A stretch of DNA of 64,000 bases from Gemmatimonadota bacterium (GCA_016209885.1 JACQVF010000006.1:1-64000); one strand, 5' to 3'; shown: positions 25,860-34,641, counted from the stretch's first letter. Notes: a model not told the origin generated them from the sequence alone. Translations and numbers: made by a program.

Positions 25860-26305
25860 TCGCAGGGGTCCTGATACAGCCGCTCCGGCAGATTCCCGAT
25901 GAGCGCGGCAAGGTCATGCACATGCTGAGGCGGGACGATCCCTGGTTCGAGCAGTTCGGGGAGATCTACTTCTCGATGGTCTACCCCGGGGCCGTCAAAG
26001 GCTGGCACGTGCACAAGCGCATGACGCTGAACTACGCCGTCGTGGTGGGAAGGATCAAGTTGGTGCTCTACGATGACCGGGAGGACTCGCCGACCCGTGG
26101 TCAACTACAGGAGATCTTCGCCGGCGAGGACAATTATGTGCTCGTGCGGGTGCCGCCGGGCGTGTGGAACGGCTTCAAGGGCCTGGGCGTCGGCTCCGCG
26201 ATCGTGGCGAACTGCGCCAGCGAGCCCCACGACCCGGAGGAAATCATGCGGATCGATCCGTTCAGCCCCCGCATTCCCTACGACTGGTCGTTGAAGCCCG
26301 GGTGA
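25856..26305 (+). CDS. RmlC-like cupin, probable NDP-4-keto sugar epimerase
   Basis: This 149-residue cupin resembles dTDP-4-dehydrorhamnose 3,5-epimerase: IPDERGKVMHMLR at the start, SMVYPGAVKGWHVHK with the catalytic-position His, NYAVVVGRIKLVLYDDR, and VPPGVWNGFKGLG. It is shorter than RmlC (about 180) and lacks its C-terminal part, so it may be a single-site epimerase or an isomerase of the FdtA type. In this cassette it would act on the CDP-3,6-dideoxy-4-keto sugar. The ATG at 25856 overlaps the rfbG stop (ATGA). Confidence 0.72.
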   Translation: MIAGVLIQPLRQIPDERGKVMHMLRRDDPWFEQFGEIYFSMVYPGAVKGWHVHKRMTLNYAVVVGRIKLVLYDDREDSPTRGQLQEIFAGEDNYVLVRVPPGVWNGFKGLGVGSAIVANCASEPHDPEEIMRIDPFSPRIPYDWSLKPG

Positions 26306-26325
26306 GGTGCCGCGGTGGTCCGCGG

Positions 26326-27225
26326 ATGAAGGCTCTCGTCATCGCTGGGTCGGGACAGGTCGGCGGAGCCCTCCTGGAGGGGCTGCGCCGCGGCGGTATC
26401 GAGGCGGTGGGCACGCACCATCGCCGGGCGGGCGCAGGAACGATCGGGCTGGACATAACCGACGCTGCCTCGGTTTCGGAGTGCGTCGGCGGGATGCGAC
26501 CCGACGCCATCTTCCTCGCGGTCAACACGGCCGGGGGAGTGGATTACTGCGAGGAGCATCCGGAAGAGGCGCACGCACTCAATGTGCAGGGCACGGCTAA
26601 CGTGGTGGAGGCGGCGCGACGGCTGCAATCGTTGCTCGTCTATTTTTCCACGGATTACGTGTTCGATGGCAGCAGCGGGCCGTACTCGGAGGAGGACGAG
26701 CCGAGGCCAATCAATGCCTACGGAGTCACGAAGTGGGAAGCCGAGAACCTGGTTCGAGCTCGTGCGCCGCGCCACCTCATTATCCGAACGACTGCCGTGT
26801 TCGGCTGGGAGCGAGGATCGCGGAACTTCGCGATGCAGATTTGGGAAAACCTGCGAGTCGGCCGCCCCCTGCGCGTGCCGGATGACCAGTGGTGCAATCC
26901 CACGCTGGCCGAAGAGCTCGCCAAGACGGTTGTCGAGCTGGTGACGGCCGGGGCCGACGGCGTATTCAATGTTGTGGGCAAGGATCGCGTCACCCGCGCG
27001 GAGCTGGGAAAGGCCTTGGCAAAGACGATGGAGTTGGAGCCGGCTCTGATTTCGCCGGTCCCCACTTCGGAGACCGGGCAGCGCGCAGCGCGTCCCCTCC
27101 AGGGAGGATTGAGGACGGAGAAGCTGGCGCGCTTCCTCGGCAGGCCCGCCGTCCCTCTGCACCAGTGCCTGGAACTCTTCCGGAACAAATGGAAGGCTGA
27201 TAGGACCGCCACCCCGCGTGTCTAG
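26326..27225 (+). CDS. RmlD-like NDP-4-keto-6-deoxysugar reductase
   Basis: This is a 299-residue SDR enzyme of the RmlD/dTDP-4-dehydrorhamnose reductase group. It has the NAD(P) motif AGSGQVGGALLEGL, FSTDYVFDGSSGPYSEED and the YGVTKWEAENL Tyr/Lys pair, then FGWERGSRNFAMQIWENL. It probably performs the final 4-keto reduction of the CDP-deoxysugar, like abequose or paratose synthase, though those are only distant relatives. It is 20 nt downstream of the cupin and part of the same operon. Confidence 0.78.
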   Translation: MKALVIAGSGQVGGALLEGLRRGGIEAVGTHHRRAGAGTIGLDITDAASVSECVGGMRPDAIFLAVNTAGGVDYCEEHPEEAHALNVQGTANVVEAARRLQSLLVYFSTDYVFDGSSGPYSEEDEPRPINAYGVTKWEAENLVRARAPRHLIIRTTAVFGWERGSRNFAMQIWENLRVGRPLRVPDDQWCNPTLAEELAKTVVELVTAGADGVFNVVGKDRVTRAELGKALAKTMELEPALISPVPTSETGQRAARPLQGGLRTEKLARFLGRPAVPLHQCLELFRNKWKADRTATPRV

Positions 27226-27270
27226 GACGAGTGGTTCAGGCGACGAGAGACCCTGGGGCAGCTTCCCGAG

Positions 27271-28833
27271 ATGTCCGGCCGCCGGACGGACCCTGACTGT
27301 TGTCCAACGCCGCTCATGTTCGTGCCATCCGTAGCGGCCGCGCTCGAGCAGGCGCGAACCCTCGGGGCGCGGCTCGCGCGAGCTCGGATCGCGCGAAGCG
27401 TCGCTTCCGGATACGTCGTCGTGTTCGTCGCCGCTGTCGCGGGGATCGTCCGCATCCCGATCATCCTTCACCATTTGGGGCTGACGCAGTATGGCTTGTG
27501 GGCGATCCTGCTATCCCTGGCGAGCTACGTCAGCCTGGGGAGTCTTGGGCTGGGCCCGAGCCTTACGCGAGTGGTGGCGAGGGCGACGGTCAGGGGTGAC
27601 ACGGTGGCGGCGAGCACGGCGGTCGCGCTGACCGCCGGCTTCCAGGTCCTTGTCGTCGCAGGCCTGTTGTTCGTGATCGTTCCCGTGAGCGACGTGTTGG
27701 TCCCCCTTCTCAAGGTGGGCCCCGCGTCGAGCGGAGAGTTCACGCTGGCGCTGTATTACGCCAGCGCAGGTTTCGGGTTCCGGCTGGTGGGCGAAACTTT
27801 CTACGCCGCGCTGCTGGGGATCGACGCCAAGCCGACAGCGGATATGTTGCGGGCTGCGGGCCATATCCTGGATACGATTGCATACATCGGTGCCAGTATC
27901 GCCTTCGCAGATCTCGTGAGTCTCACATATTTCGGCGCGCTCACCGGAGTACTGCTGCTTTTCATGTTTCTGGTCGTCGTCTCCCGGGCGTTCCCCTTGA
28001 AAGTGTCCTTGTCTGTAGCGCCCCAGGTGGTCAAGGACGTGGCTCGCTTGAGCCCCTGGAACCTGATCATGCTGGCTGGGGGCCTGGTGATATTCAGCAC
28101 GGACAACGTGGTCATCGCGTACGTCCTCGGACCGGCGGCCGTCGCCCTCTACTCCGTCGCGTTCCAGGCCGTATCCTTTTGCGCCACTCTCACCTTCCAG
28201 ATCAGCGACGGTCTTCAACCGACGATCGCGCTGCACTATTGGGGAGCCAGAGAGGTGCAGATGCGCCGGGCGCTCACGCTGTCCGCCGATCTGTCAGCGT
28301 TCGTAGGTGGGTTTTTCACGCTGGTGCTGGTCTTCTTCGGACCGGATCTGCTCGCGGTTTGGGTCGGTCCCGAGGCGTTCGTCGGACACTCGACCTGGTT
28401 CATCTTGTCGACGATTCCGCTGCTGCACGGAGTCGTTCACAGTTATGCGAGCGTCTGGCTCATGACCGGTGATCTGCGGCCCATGGCGCTGCTCAACGTC
28501 CTGGAGGCGGCAGCCAATCTTGGGCTTTCGCTCTGGTGGGCAAGCTTCTGGGGCGTGGCCGGCGTGGCGCTGGGAACCATAGCCGCGCAGGTTGTGACGA
28601 ATGCCTGGTTCCTTCCGTGGAAGTTGGGGAGACGGGCGGGACTGCGTGGAATTCCCCCGGTGACCACGCGGCCGCTGGCGATGGTCGGCCTGGTGCTCGC
28701 CGTGATGCTGGGGTGGCCCTCCTACCAGAACCGGGGCCTGACCATCGTGGGATGTGCGGTGGCACTGGTCGTGCTCGTGGGCTGGGGCTTCACCCTGGTG
28801 TCCCCGAAGCCCGGTCGGCCCTCTGCCGCGTGA
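27271..28833 (+). CDS. Wzx-type polysaccharide flippase (MOP superfamily)
   Basis: This is an integral membrane protein of about 520 residues with roughly 12-14 hydrophobic segments, the first being SVASGYVVVFVAAVAGIVRIP and others around GFQVLVVAGLLFVIVP and TGVLLLFMFLVVVS. The loop HHLGLTQYGLWAILLSLASYVSLGSLGLG is typical of Wzx/MATE-like oligosaccharide translocases. It would flip lipid-linked glycan repeats across the inner membrane. Starts at 27271 and 27316 are both possible; neither has a strong ribosome site. The base composition is lower in GC than that of flanking genes, as is usual for flippases. Confidence 0.82.
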   Translation: MSGRRTDPDCCPTPLMFVPSVAAALEQARTLGARLARARIARSVASGYVVVFVAAVAGIVRIPIILHHLGLTQYGLWAILLSLASYVSLGSLGLGPSLTRVVARATVRGDTVAASTAVALTAGFQVLVVAGLLFVIVPVSDVLVPLLKVGPASSGEFTLALYYASAGFGFRLVGETFYAALLGIDAKPTADMLRAAGHILDTIAYIGASIAFADLVSLTYFGALTGVLLLFMFLVVVSRAFPLKVSLSVAPQVVKDVARLSPWNLIMLAGGLVIFSTDNVVIAYVLGPAAVALYSVAFQAVSFCATLTFQISDGLQPTIALHYWGAREVQMRRALTLSADLSAFVGGFFTLVLVFFGPDLLAVWVGPEAFVGHSTWFILSTIPLLHGVVHSYASVWLMTGDLRPMALLNVLEAAANLGLSLWWASFWGVAGVALGTIAAQVVTNAWFLPWKLGRRAGLRGIPPVTTRPLAMVGLVLAVMLGWPSYQNRGLTIVGCAVALVVLVGWGFTLVSPKPGRPSAA

Positions 28834-28885
28834 TCGCCTGTCACGAAGATCAGATATTCGAGATGTGTCTCGTGTTCGCGCCGTC

Positions 28886-29896
28886 ATGAGCCGGCCACCA
28901 ACCGCAGCGATCGTGATCCCGGTGTATAACGGCTCCCGGTATCTGCGCCATGCACTGGAGAGCGCCCTGGAGCAACGCCGGGACTGCGATGCCGACGTGG
29001 AGATCGTGGTAGTGGACAATGGATCGACGGACGACACTCCGCAGGTGGCGGCCGAGTTCGAAGCGCGCACGTTTCGGTACGTGCGCTATGAGTCCACCGT
29101 GCCCATGGGAGCGAGCTGGAATCGGGCGCTCCATCACGCCTCCGCCGAGTATATCGTTCTGCTTCACGCCGACGACATGCTCGAGCCGTGTATGCTGGCG
29201 CGAGCACTGGCGCTTCTCGAGCAGGAGCCACGCATGGGTTATTGCTTCGGAGCCTGCTGGTTCATCGACGAGCATGGCGCGCGGACCGGGATGTCTCGTC
29301 CGTACGAGCGCAGCAGGGTTTTCGAGGCGCGGGATTTCTTTCGTCAGCACGTTCGTGCCAACTTCATCTACTGTCCCACGGTCGTCATGCGATGGGAGGC
29401 GTGCCCTTCGGCGGGAGCGCCGTTCCGCAGCGATCTACGGCAGGTCCTGGATTGGGACGTGTGGCTGCGCATCGAGCTGGCGGGGTGGAAGGTGGGATAC
29501 ATTTCCGAGTTCCAGGCGCTGTATCGCATGCACCATCAGAGCGCCAGCAGCGAAATCGCGGACAGCCTGATCGGATACGAGGAGGTGACGAACGTGCTGC
29601 AGACCCTCCCGGGGGGTCGGGAACTGCCGGTATGGGCGCGTCCGAGCGTGGGCGTGGAGCTGTCGCGACTAGCCGGTCAGGTAGCCTTCAAAACCCTGCG
29701 AGGCGAGTTCAGGGAGCCGTCGGAGAAGGGGTGGGCGCTGGCCGGGCGCGCGCTCGCGATCTCGCGGAACCGCCTCGGCTGGATGTCGTACGTCAGGTTC
29801 GTGCGAGAACTGGCCGGCCTGTGGCTTATGGCTTTGCGGCTGGCCGTCAGGTCACGATGGAATTCGCAGTTGCGAGCAACGAGAACCACGCCTTGA
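28886..29896 (+). CDS. Family 2 glycosyltransferase
   Basis: This is a 336-residue GT-A enzyme. The N-terminus AAIVIPVYNGSRYLRHALES is the GT2 nucleotide-sugar-binding strand, VVDNGSTDDTPQVAAEF follows, and LLHADDMLEP holds the metal-binding DxD-like motif. LDWDVWLRIELAGWKVGYI is the ED-like catalytic region. It is soluble or membrane-associated and probably adds the deoxysugar or another residue to the glycan lipid. The start ATG at 28886 begins the conserved domain. It is the last gene of the cassette and ends 84 nt before the truncated exchanger on the other strand. Confidence 0.82.
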   Translation: MSRPPTAAIVIPVYNGSRYLRHALESALEQRRDCDADVEIVVVDNGSTDDTPQVAAEFEARTFRYVRYESTVPMGASWNRALHHASAEYIVLLHADDMLEPCMLARALALLEQEPRMGYCFGACWFIDEHGARTGMSRPYERSRVFEARDFFRQHVRANFIYCPTVVMRWEACPSAGAPFRSDLRQVLDWDVWLRIELAGWKVGYISEFQALYRMHHQSASSEIADSLIGYEEVTNVLQTLPGGRELPVWARPSVGVELSRLAGQVAFKTLRGEFREPSEKGWALAGRALAISRNRLGWMSYVRFVRELAGLWLMALRLAVRSRWNSQLRATRTTP

Positions 29897-29979
29897 CCCC
29901 GAGGATGACGAACCGTGGGTCATAAGGCCGCGGCTGCCGTAGCCGCTTGCATCGTTCGCGGACGTCGCGATTTCGGAAC

Positions 29980-30642
29980 TCACATGAGCGGTAGCCGCCC
30001 GAGCCCGAGGACGAGTTCGCTTACGCACAGCGCCGTCGCGGCTGCCACCGCGCCGTTGACCAGCCAGCGGGCGCCCACCACCAGCATGGCGAGACCGACG
30101 GCCACAAGGGCCACGCTGACCAGCCAGCCCGTGATGCGGCGCGGACGCTTTCCGAACTCTTCGTGGTACTCGGCGCGCACGGGCGCCGTCTCTTTCCGGC
30201 TCTGCCGGACCACGAACAGGGTGTAGCCGACGATTCCCGCGAACAGGACCAGCCCGTCGATCCGGCCGACCCTGCCATCGAGCGAGAGGGCGAGCAGCAG
30301 TATCGATACGCCGATCATGAGTGGCACCTCGAGTCGGACGAGCTGCTGGGCTACGACCAGCGGTGCGATGACGGCGGCGAAGCCCAGGATGAAGAGCACG
30401 TTAAAGATGTTGCTGCCCACTATGTTGCCCAGCGCGATGTCGGACTCGCCCGCGAGGCTCGCCCGAAGGCTGACCGCGAGCTCGGGCGAGCTGGTCCCGA
30501 ACGCGACGACGGTGAGGCCGATGACGAGCGGCGAGATTCCGATCGCGGCGGCGAGCCGCGAGGCGCCGCGCACGAGGGCCTCGGCTCCCGCGATGAGTAC
30601 TGCGATCCCGGCTAAGAACAGTACGAGCGTCACCGAATTCAC
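29980..30642 (-). pseudogene. Truncated Na+/Ca2+ (CaCA family) exchanger
   Basis: The 220-codon reading frame from a GTG encodes the first alpha-repeat of a CaCA exchanger (AFGTSSPELAVSLRASLAGE and ALGNIVGSNIFN) and membrane helices through the central region. The second repeat begins (GARWLVNGAVAAATALCVSE, then LVLGL) but stops within a few codons at RLPLM. Complete YrbG-like proteins have about 310-320 residues and an intact second repeat with its own GTSLPE motif, so about 90-100 residues and half the ion site are missing. The break falls where the glycan cassette ends. The protein is very unlikely to transport ions. Confidence 0.75.
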
Positions 30643-30692
30643 CGCTGTGCGAGCGAGAGTCTCCGCGCTGCGGAGTATTTCTGCCCTCGGGC

Positions 30693-32303
30693 TCAGTGGA
30701 GCACGGGGACGAGAAAGACGCCGATGAGGGTGACCAGGATGATGGAGATCAGGTTGAGGAGGAAGCCCGCGCGGGCCATCTGCGGGATCGTGAGGTACCC
30801 GGAGCCGAAGACGATGGCGTTCGGCGGCGTCCCCACCGGGAGCATGAAGGCCGTCGAGGTGGCGAGCACGGCCACGGACATGAGGACGAGCGGATCCAAG
30901 CCGAGGCCCGCCGCGGCGCCCGCCATGATCGGCATGGACATGGTCGCCTGCGCCGTGTTCGACGTCATCTCGCTGAGGAAGACGGAGAGGGCGACTACGG
31001 CTGCGATGATGACGACGGGGGGCACGGCGGCGAGCCCTGAGACCGCCGTGCCGATCCAGGCGGCCAGGCCAGAGCGGTCCATGGCGCGCGCCAGGGACAG
31101 GCCGCCGCCGAAAAGGATGAGAACACCCCAGGGCAGGCGGCGCGCTGTCTTCCAGTCCATCACGAACTCAGCGCGCCGCCAGTCGACGGGGATCATGAAG
31201 AGAACCGTTGCCGCGGCCATGGCGATGGTCGAGTCGGCGACCCCGGGCAAGAGCGACGCGATGCCCGGAACGGTGAACGTGCCGAACGTCTTGGGCTCGC
31301 GCATGATCCAGGCGATGGCGGTCAGCGCGAATACGATGGCCACGATCTTCTCCGCGCGGCTCATGCTACCCAGCTTGGCCCGCTCGGCAGCGATGAGCTG
31401 CGCCGCGCCCGCGCCGAGCGACCCGGGCGGGTGCAGCACGAAGACCAGGAGCGCCCAGGTGATGGGGAGCAGCACGACCGAAAGCGGCAGTCCCACCGCC
31501 ATCCACTCCAGGAAGCCGATCTCCTCGCCCAGCATCTCGCGGGCCGCGCCGGCGAACACCGCGTTGGGCGGCGTCCCGATGAGCGTCGCGATGCCACCGA
31601 TCGTCGACGCGTAGGCGATCCCCAGCATCAGCGCCACGCCGAAGTTGTAGCTTCCGAGCCGGATCGGCTCCTCCAGCCGCTCGCGCCCGCCGGCCGGGCC
31701 GCGCACGGCCGCGCTCGCGTCACCCCCCGGTTCGGCACCGGGGTTCGCGGCTACGCCGGCAACCTGCTTCGCCGGAGCAACCTGATCACGGCGCTCACGC
31801 TCCCGGATGAACATCTCCCCGATGGCGAGGGCAATGGGGAGCATCATGGCGGTGGTGGCGGTGTTCGAGATCCACATGGATATGAACCAGGACGCCGCCA
31901 TGAAGCCGAACACCAGTCTCCGCGCGCTTGTCCCCACGAATGCCACCACGGCCAGCGCGATCCGGCGGTGCAGCTCCCAGCGCTCCATGGCCAGGGCGAT
32001 GAGGAACCCGCCCATGAACAGGAAGATGATCTCGTTCGCGTACGGGGCCGCCGCCGCGTCCATCTCGAGAACCCCGAGGACGGGGAAGAGAACAAGGGGC
32101 AGGAGTGCGGTCGCGGGGATCGGGATCGCCTCTGTCATCCACCAGACGGCCATGAGTGCAGCGACCGCCGCCGTATGCCAGGCCGCGGGCTCGAGGGTGC
32201 CCGGCGCGGGGAGCAGGAGCATGAGGAAGAAGAGCGCGGCCCCCGTGAAGAGGCCGATCCGTTCCCTCAGCCCGATCGCGCTGTCGCCGCCGTTCTCCGC
32301 CAT
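30693..32303 (-). CDS. DASS family sodium/dicarboxylate or sulfate symporter
   Basis: This is a 536-residue inner-membrane transporter. The two SNT motifs that form the sodium and substrate sites are present: ISNTATTAMMLP in the first half and MTSNTAQATMSMP in the second, with the matching TPPNAV and TPPNAI loops. About eleven hydrophobic segments can be traced, and a hydrophilic loop of about 40 residues (RERERRDQVAPAKQ onward) lies in the middle. The ATG at 32303 has GGGAG just upstream; a longer frame to 32357 is not membrane-like. Substrates of the family are C4-dicarboxylates, citrate or sulfate. Confidence 0.88.
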   Translation of the reverse strand: MAENGGDSAIGLRERIGLFTGAALFFLMLLLPAPGTLEPAAWHTAAVAALMAVWWMTEAIPIPATALLPLVLFPVLGVLEMDAAAAPYANEIIFLFMGGFLIALAMERWELHRRIALAVVAFVGTSARRLVFGFMAASWFISMWISNTATTAMMLPIALAIGEMFIRERERRDQVAPAKQVAGVAANPGAEPGGDASAAVRGPAGGRERLEEPIRLGSYNFGVALMLGIAYASTIGGIATLIGTPPNAVFAGAAREMLGEEIGFLEWMAVGLPLSVVLLPITWALLVFVLHPPGSLGAGAAQLIAAERAKLGSMSRAEKIVAIVFALTAIAWIMREPKTFGTFTVPGIASLLPGVADSTIAMAAATVLFMIPVDWRRAEFVMDWKTARRLPWGVLILFGGGLSLARAMDRSGLAAWIGTAVSGLAAVPPVVIIAAVVALSVFLSEMTSNTAQATMSMPIMAGAAAGLGLDPLVLMSVAVLATSTAFMLPVGTPPNAIVFGSGYLTIPQMARAGFLLNLISIILVTLIGVFLVPVLH

Positions 32304-32541
32304 GGCACTCCCGGCCGGGGTACAAGGGGCACGCCAAGATCGGCGCGTCGTGCTCATGCCGCAAGCGTCCTCGCCGCGGGAGCCGCGGGAGGCGGAGGAG
32401 GCCGCGGGGTGCCCGCGGCGATCGCGCCGCGGCGCCGGGACCTCACCTCTTGCCGGGAGCGGGGTGCGGCACCTATCCGTGAGGCGTGCGGAAGACGACG
32501 CAATGGCTCCGCGGCTGCGCTGACTTCACGGGGAGGAGAGG

Positions 32542-32731
32542 ATGAGAAGGGTCGGTCTCTTGCCCCCGCTGCTCGTGGTGCTTGTGGGCCTGCCCGGGCA
32601 GCGCCGCCGGTCAGGCCGGTCGCGGCCGTGGGGGCGAGGCTCGGCTCTTCGACGGGGCGCGCTACGACCGCTACCTCGTGCAGTTGGGCATCAAGTACCC
32701 CATGGTGAAGCCGACGTCGAGCGGACGGTAG
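32542..32731 (+). pseudogene. Small secreted protein gene with frameshift
   Basis: A very strong ribosome site (GGGGAGGAGAGG) precedes ATG 32542, which opens with a signal-peptide-like MRRVGLLPPLLVVLVGL. That frame then turns into Arg-rich nonsense. A +1 shift near 32590-32595 restores a protein-like frame, RGGEARLFDGARYDRYLVQL followed by GIKYPMVKPTSSGR, ending at TAG 32729-32731. The intact product would be about 62 residues, exported. Either the gene is broken by one base or the assembly has an indel. The family is unrecognised. The thioesterase gene starts 16 nt downstream. Confidence 0.5.
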
Positions 32732-32747
32732 GCGGTTCGCAGCAGCC

Positions 32748-33236
32748 ATGAACGACGAACGCGGCAGGAGTCCGCGGGAGTCCGAGGCATCGATCTCGGA
32801 GCTGATCATGCCGCAGCACGTGAACAATCTGGGTTCCGTGTTCGGCGGCGTGATCCTCTCCATGGTCGACCGGGTCGCGGCGGTGGCGGCCATGCGTCAC
32901 GCGGGCGGCCCGTGTGTGACGGTTTCCATCGATCGGGTGGACTTCAAGGAGCCGATCTACGCAGGCGAGCTGGTCACGTGCCGGGCGCGAGTGAACTACG
33001 TGGGGCGCACATCGATGGAGATCGGGGTGCGGGTCGAAGCCGAGAACCTGTTCACGGGCGCTAAACGCCACACGAACACCTGCTACCTCACGTTCGTGGC
33101 TATCGACGCCCAGCACCGACCCGTCCCGGTGCGGCCGCTTCTCCTCGAGACGGAAGAAGACCGCCAGCGCTCCCGCGAGGGTGAGCGCCGGCGCCGGCTC
33201 CGGCTCGAGCTGGAGAAGGAGCTGGGTGCGGACTGA
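32748..33236 (+). CDS. Acyl-CoA thioesterase (YciA/ACOT hotdog family)
   Basis: This is a 162-residue single hotdog-domain thioesterase. IMPQHVNNLGSVFGGVILSMVD is the active-site helix region (with Asn and the catalytic Asp position), SIDRVDFKEPIYAGELV follows, and TNTCYLTFVAID closes the sheet. It hydrolyses medium- to long-chain acyl-CoA, and family members form hexamers. The highly charged C-terminal tail (REGERRRRLRLELEKELG) is a helix not needed for catalysis. Confidence 0.88.
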   Translation: MNDERGRSPRESEASISELIMPQHVNNLGSVFGGVILSMVDRVAAVAAMRHAGGPCVTVSIDRVDFKEPIYAGELVTCRARVNYVGRTSMEIGVRVEAENLFTGAKRHTNTCYLTFVAIDAQHRPVPVRPLLLETEEDRQRSREGERRRRLRLELEKELGAD

Positions 33237-33371
33237 CGCCGTGCCGCTGCGCGGCAGGCCGGCACGCTGAACGGGCTGGGCGCCGCGTCGCTTCGCCGTT
33301 TGCCGTGCCCCCTGGGCCGTCGGTACCTTCTGGTCCCGAGGGCAACGTTTCGCAGGCAGGAAGGCCGAACC

Positions 33372-33845
33372 ATGGCACTCGCAGTTGGCGATGAAGCCCC
33401 TGGCTTCGCGCTACCGCTCAAGGCGGATGAGGCGCCCGTGAGGTTGAGCGACTACAAAGGCGAGAAGAAGGTGGTGCTCCTCTTCTTCCCGTTGGCCTAC
33501 TCGTCGGTCTGCACGAAAGAGATGCGGATCGTGGGGGAGGACTACGAAAGCTGGCGTGCGCTGGCAGCCGAGGTCATTGGAATCAGCGTGGACTCGCCGT
33601 ACGTGAACCAGCGCTTCGCTCAGGACTGCGGCGTCCGGTTCCCCATTCTCTCGGACTTCAATCGCGAGGTCGTGCAGCTCTACGGCGTGGCCCGGGCCGA
33701 GCTCCACGGGCTCAAGCTGGTGGCGAACCGCGCCGCGTTCGTGATCGACCGCGGGGGGCGGATCGCCTACACGTGGGTGACCCACAACCCGGGCGAGCTT
33801 CCGCCCTTCGACGAGATCCGCGAGGCGGTGAGGCGGGCGGCGTAG
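33372..33845 (+). CDS. Peroxiredoxin (AhpE/BCP-like)
   Basis: This is a 157-residue thiol peroxidase. The peroxidatic Cys47 lies in FPLAYSSVCTKEM, a PxxxSxxC version of the Prx motif; FPILSDFNREVVQLYGV and AFVIDRGGRIAYTWV are typical of the AhpC-TSA domain. A second Cys86 (RFAQDCGVRF) could be a resolving residue. It reduces hydroperoxides in the cytosol. It is 135 nt after the thioesterase; the spacer contains a GC-rich inverted repeat (GTGCCG/CGGCAC), so it probably has its own promoter. Confidence 0.88.
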   Translation: MALAVGDEAPGFALPLKADEAPVRLSDYKGEKKVVLLFFPLAYSSVCTKEMRIVGEDYESWRALAAEVIGISVDSPYVNQRFAQDCGVRFPILSDFNREVVQLYGVARAELHGLKLVANRAAFVIDRGGRIAYTWVTHNPGELPPFDEIREAVRRAA

Positions 33846-33983
33846 CCGAGGCAGCAGGCCTCTGAGGTGGGGTGGCGCGTCGATGCGGGGTGCGTGCGGC
33901 CACGCACGGGTAGACCCTGAGGCTGAGGCGCCGGGGACAGCAACCCGCCGTGCGATGCTCCTGAGCCAGCGGGAGGTGACTGT

Positions 33984-34004
33984 CCTCAGGTTGCTGCAAA
34001 AAAG
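33984..34004 (-). repeat. Dispersed repeat, diverged copy F
   Basis: CAGGTTGCTGCAAAAAAG resembles the reverse complement of repeat copy A (CAGCAGGTTGCTGAAGAACT). Its CAGGTTGCTG can pair with CAGCAACC at 33938-33945. It lies just upstream of the low-GC orphan gene. Membership in the family is tentative. Confidence 0.35.
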
Positions 34005-34040
34005 GGGAGCGGCGTGACGGGGCGCTACAGGAGGTGCGAA

Positions 34041-34625
34041 ATGGCAGGGAAGGCGCGAGGGAAAAAGAAGAAGACGGAGAAGCAGATCAGGCAAGAAGTG
34101 GACCGGCTCGCGGCAAAGATCGCCGAACTCAAGAAAGAGTATGAGCGGCGAAAGCTCAGCTACCACTTTTTGAGCAGAGACAAGCTTGAAAGCAAGATTC
34201 GAGGAATCTCGTCCAAGTCTGCTTTTGTTTTCGGGTCGGGCGGCGATACAAGGCCGGAGCAAGGAGAGGACGTGACGACCCACGTGCACGTGTATAATCC
34301 CGATCCGGAGCCGACCTCCGGTTTGTATCTCACGCTGTTTTTTGGCCTCCCTCCCCTTCTCATGGAGGACGTCGGCGTGGCGTTGACAGCCAGAGACATG
34401 GAATGGCCGTATTTCTCAAAGGGACCGCTCAACCTCGCCTCAGGTGAGGAGGCCACGGTAGAGTTCAACTACACGATTCCGGAGGTTCGCCGCGGGACTT
34501 ATATCGGGAACATCCTGGTCTGGATGGCCTCCAGTTACGATCCGGACCCGGGAGAGGCCACGTTGCCTTCCTTCGAGCACATCGAGAAGATCTTCTTTCA
34601 TCACGAAGTGAGTCGTCAGAACTGA
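34041..34625 (+). CDS. Orphan coiled-coil/beta-domain protein of low GC
   Basis: This is a 194-residue protein of no family I recognise. Residues 1-45 are strongly basic and helical (GKARGKKKKTEKQIRQEV), probably a coiled coil. Residues 60-165 look like a beta-sandwich, with an extended-strand pattern (EDVTTHVHVYNPDPEP, SGEEATVEFNYTIPEV, TYIGNILVWMASS) like proteins that present carbohydrate- or peptide-binding domains. There is no signal peptide. GGAGG sits 6 nt before ATG 34041. The coding sequence is visibly AT-richer than its neighbours, and a structured, repeat-like segment lies upstream, which suggests horizontal origin. Confidence 0.65.
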   Translation: MAGKARGKKKKTEKQIRQEVDRLAAKIAELKKEYERRKLSYHFLSRDKLESKIRGISSKSAFVFGSGGDTRPEQGEDVTTHVHVYNPDPEPTSGLYLTLFFGLPPLLMEDVGVALTARDMEWPYFSKGPLNLASGEEATVEFNYTIPEVRRGTYIGNILVWMASSYDPDPGEATLPSFEHIEKIFFHHEVSRQN

Positions 34626-34641
34626 GACGGCGGCTCCCGTC

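Noticed and set aside
33240-33272. Terminator after the thioesterase gene
   Set aside because: GTGCCG/CGGCAC arms exist, but the 12-nt loop and absence of a T-run make it too weak to call.
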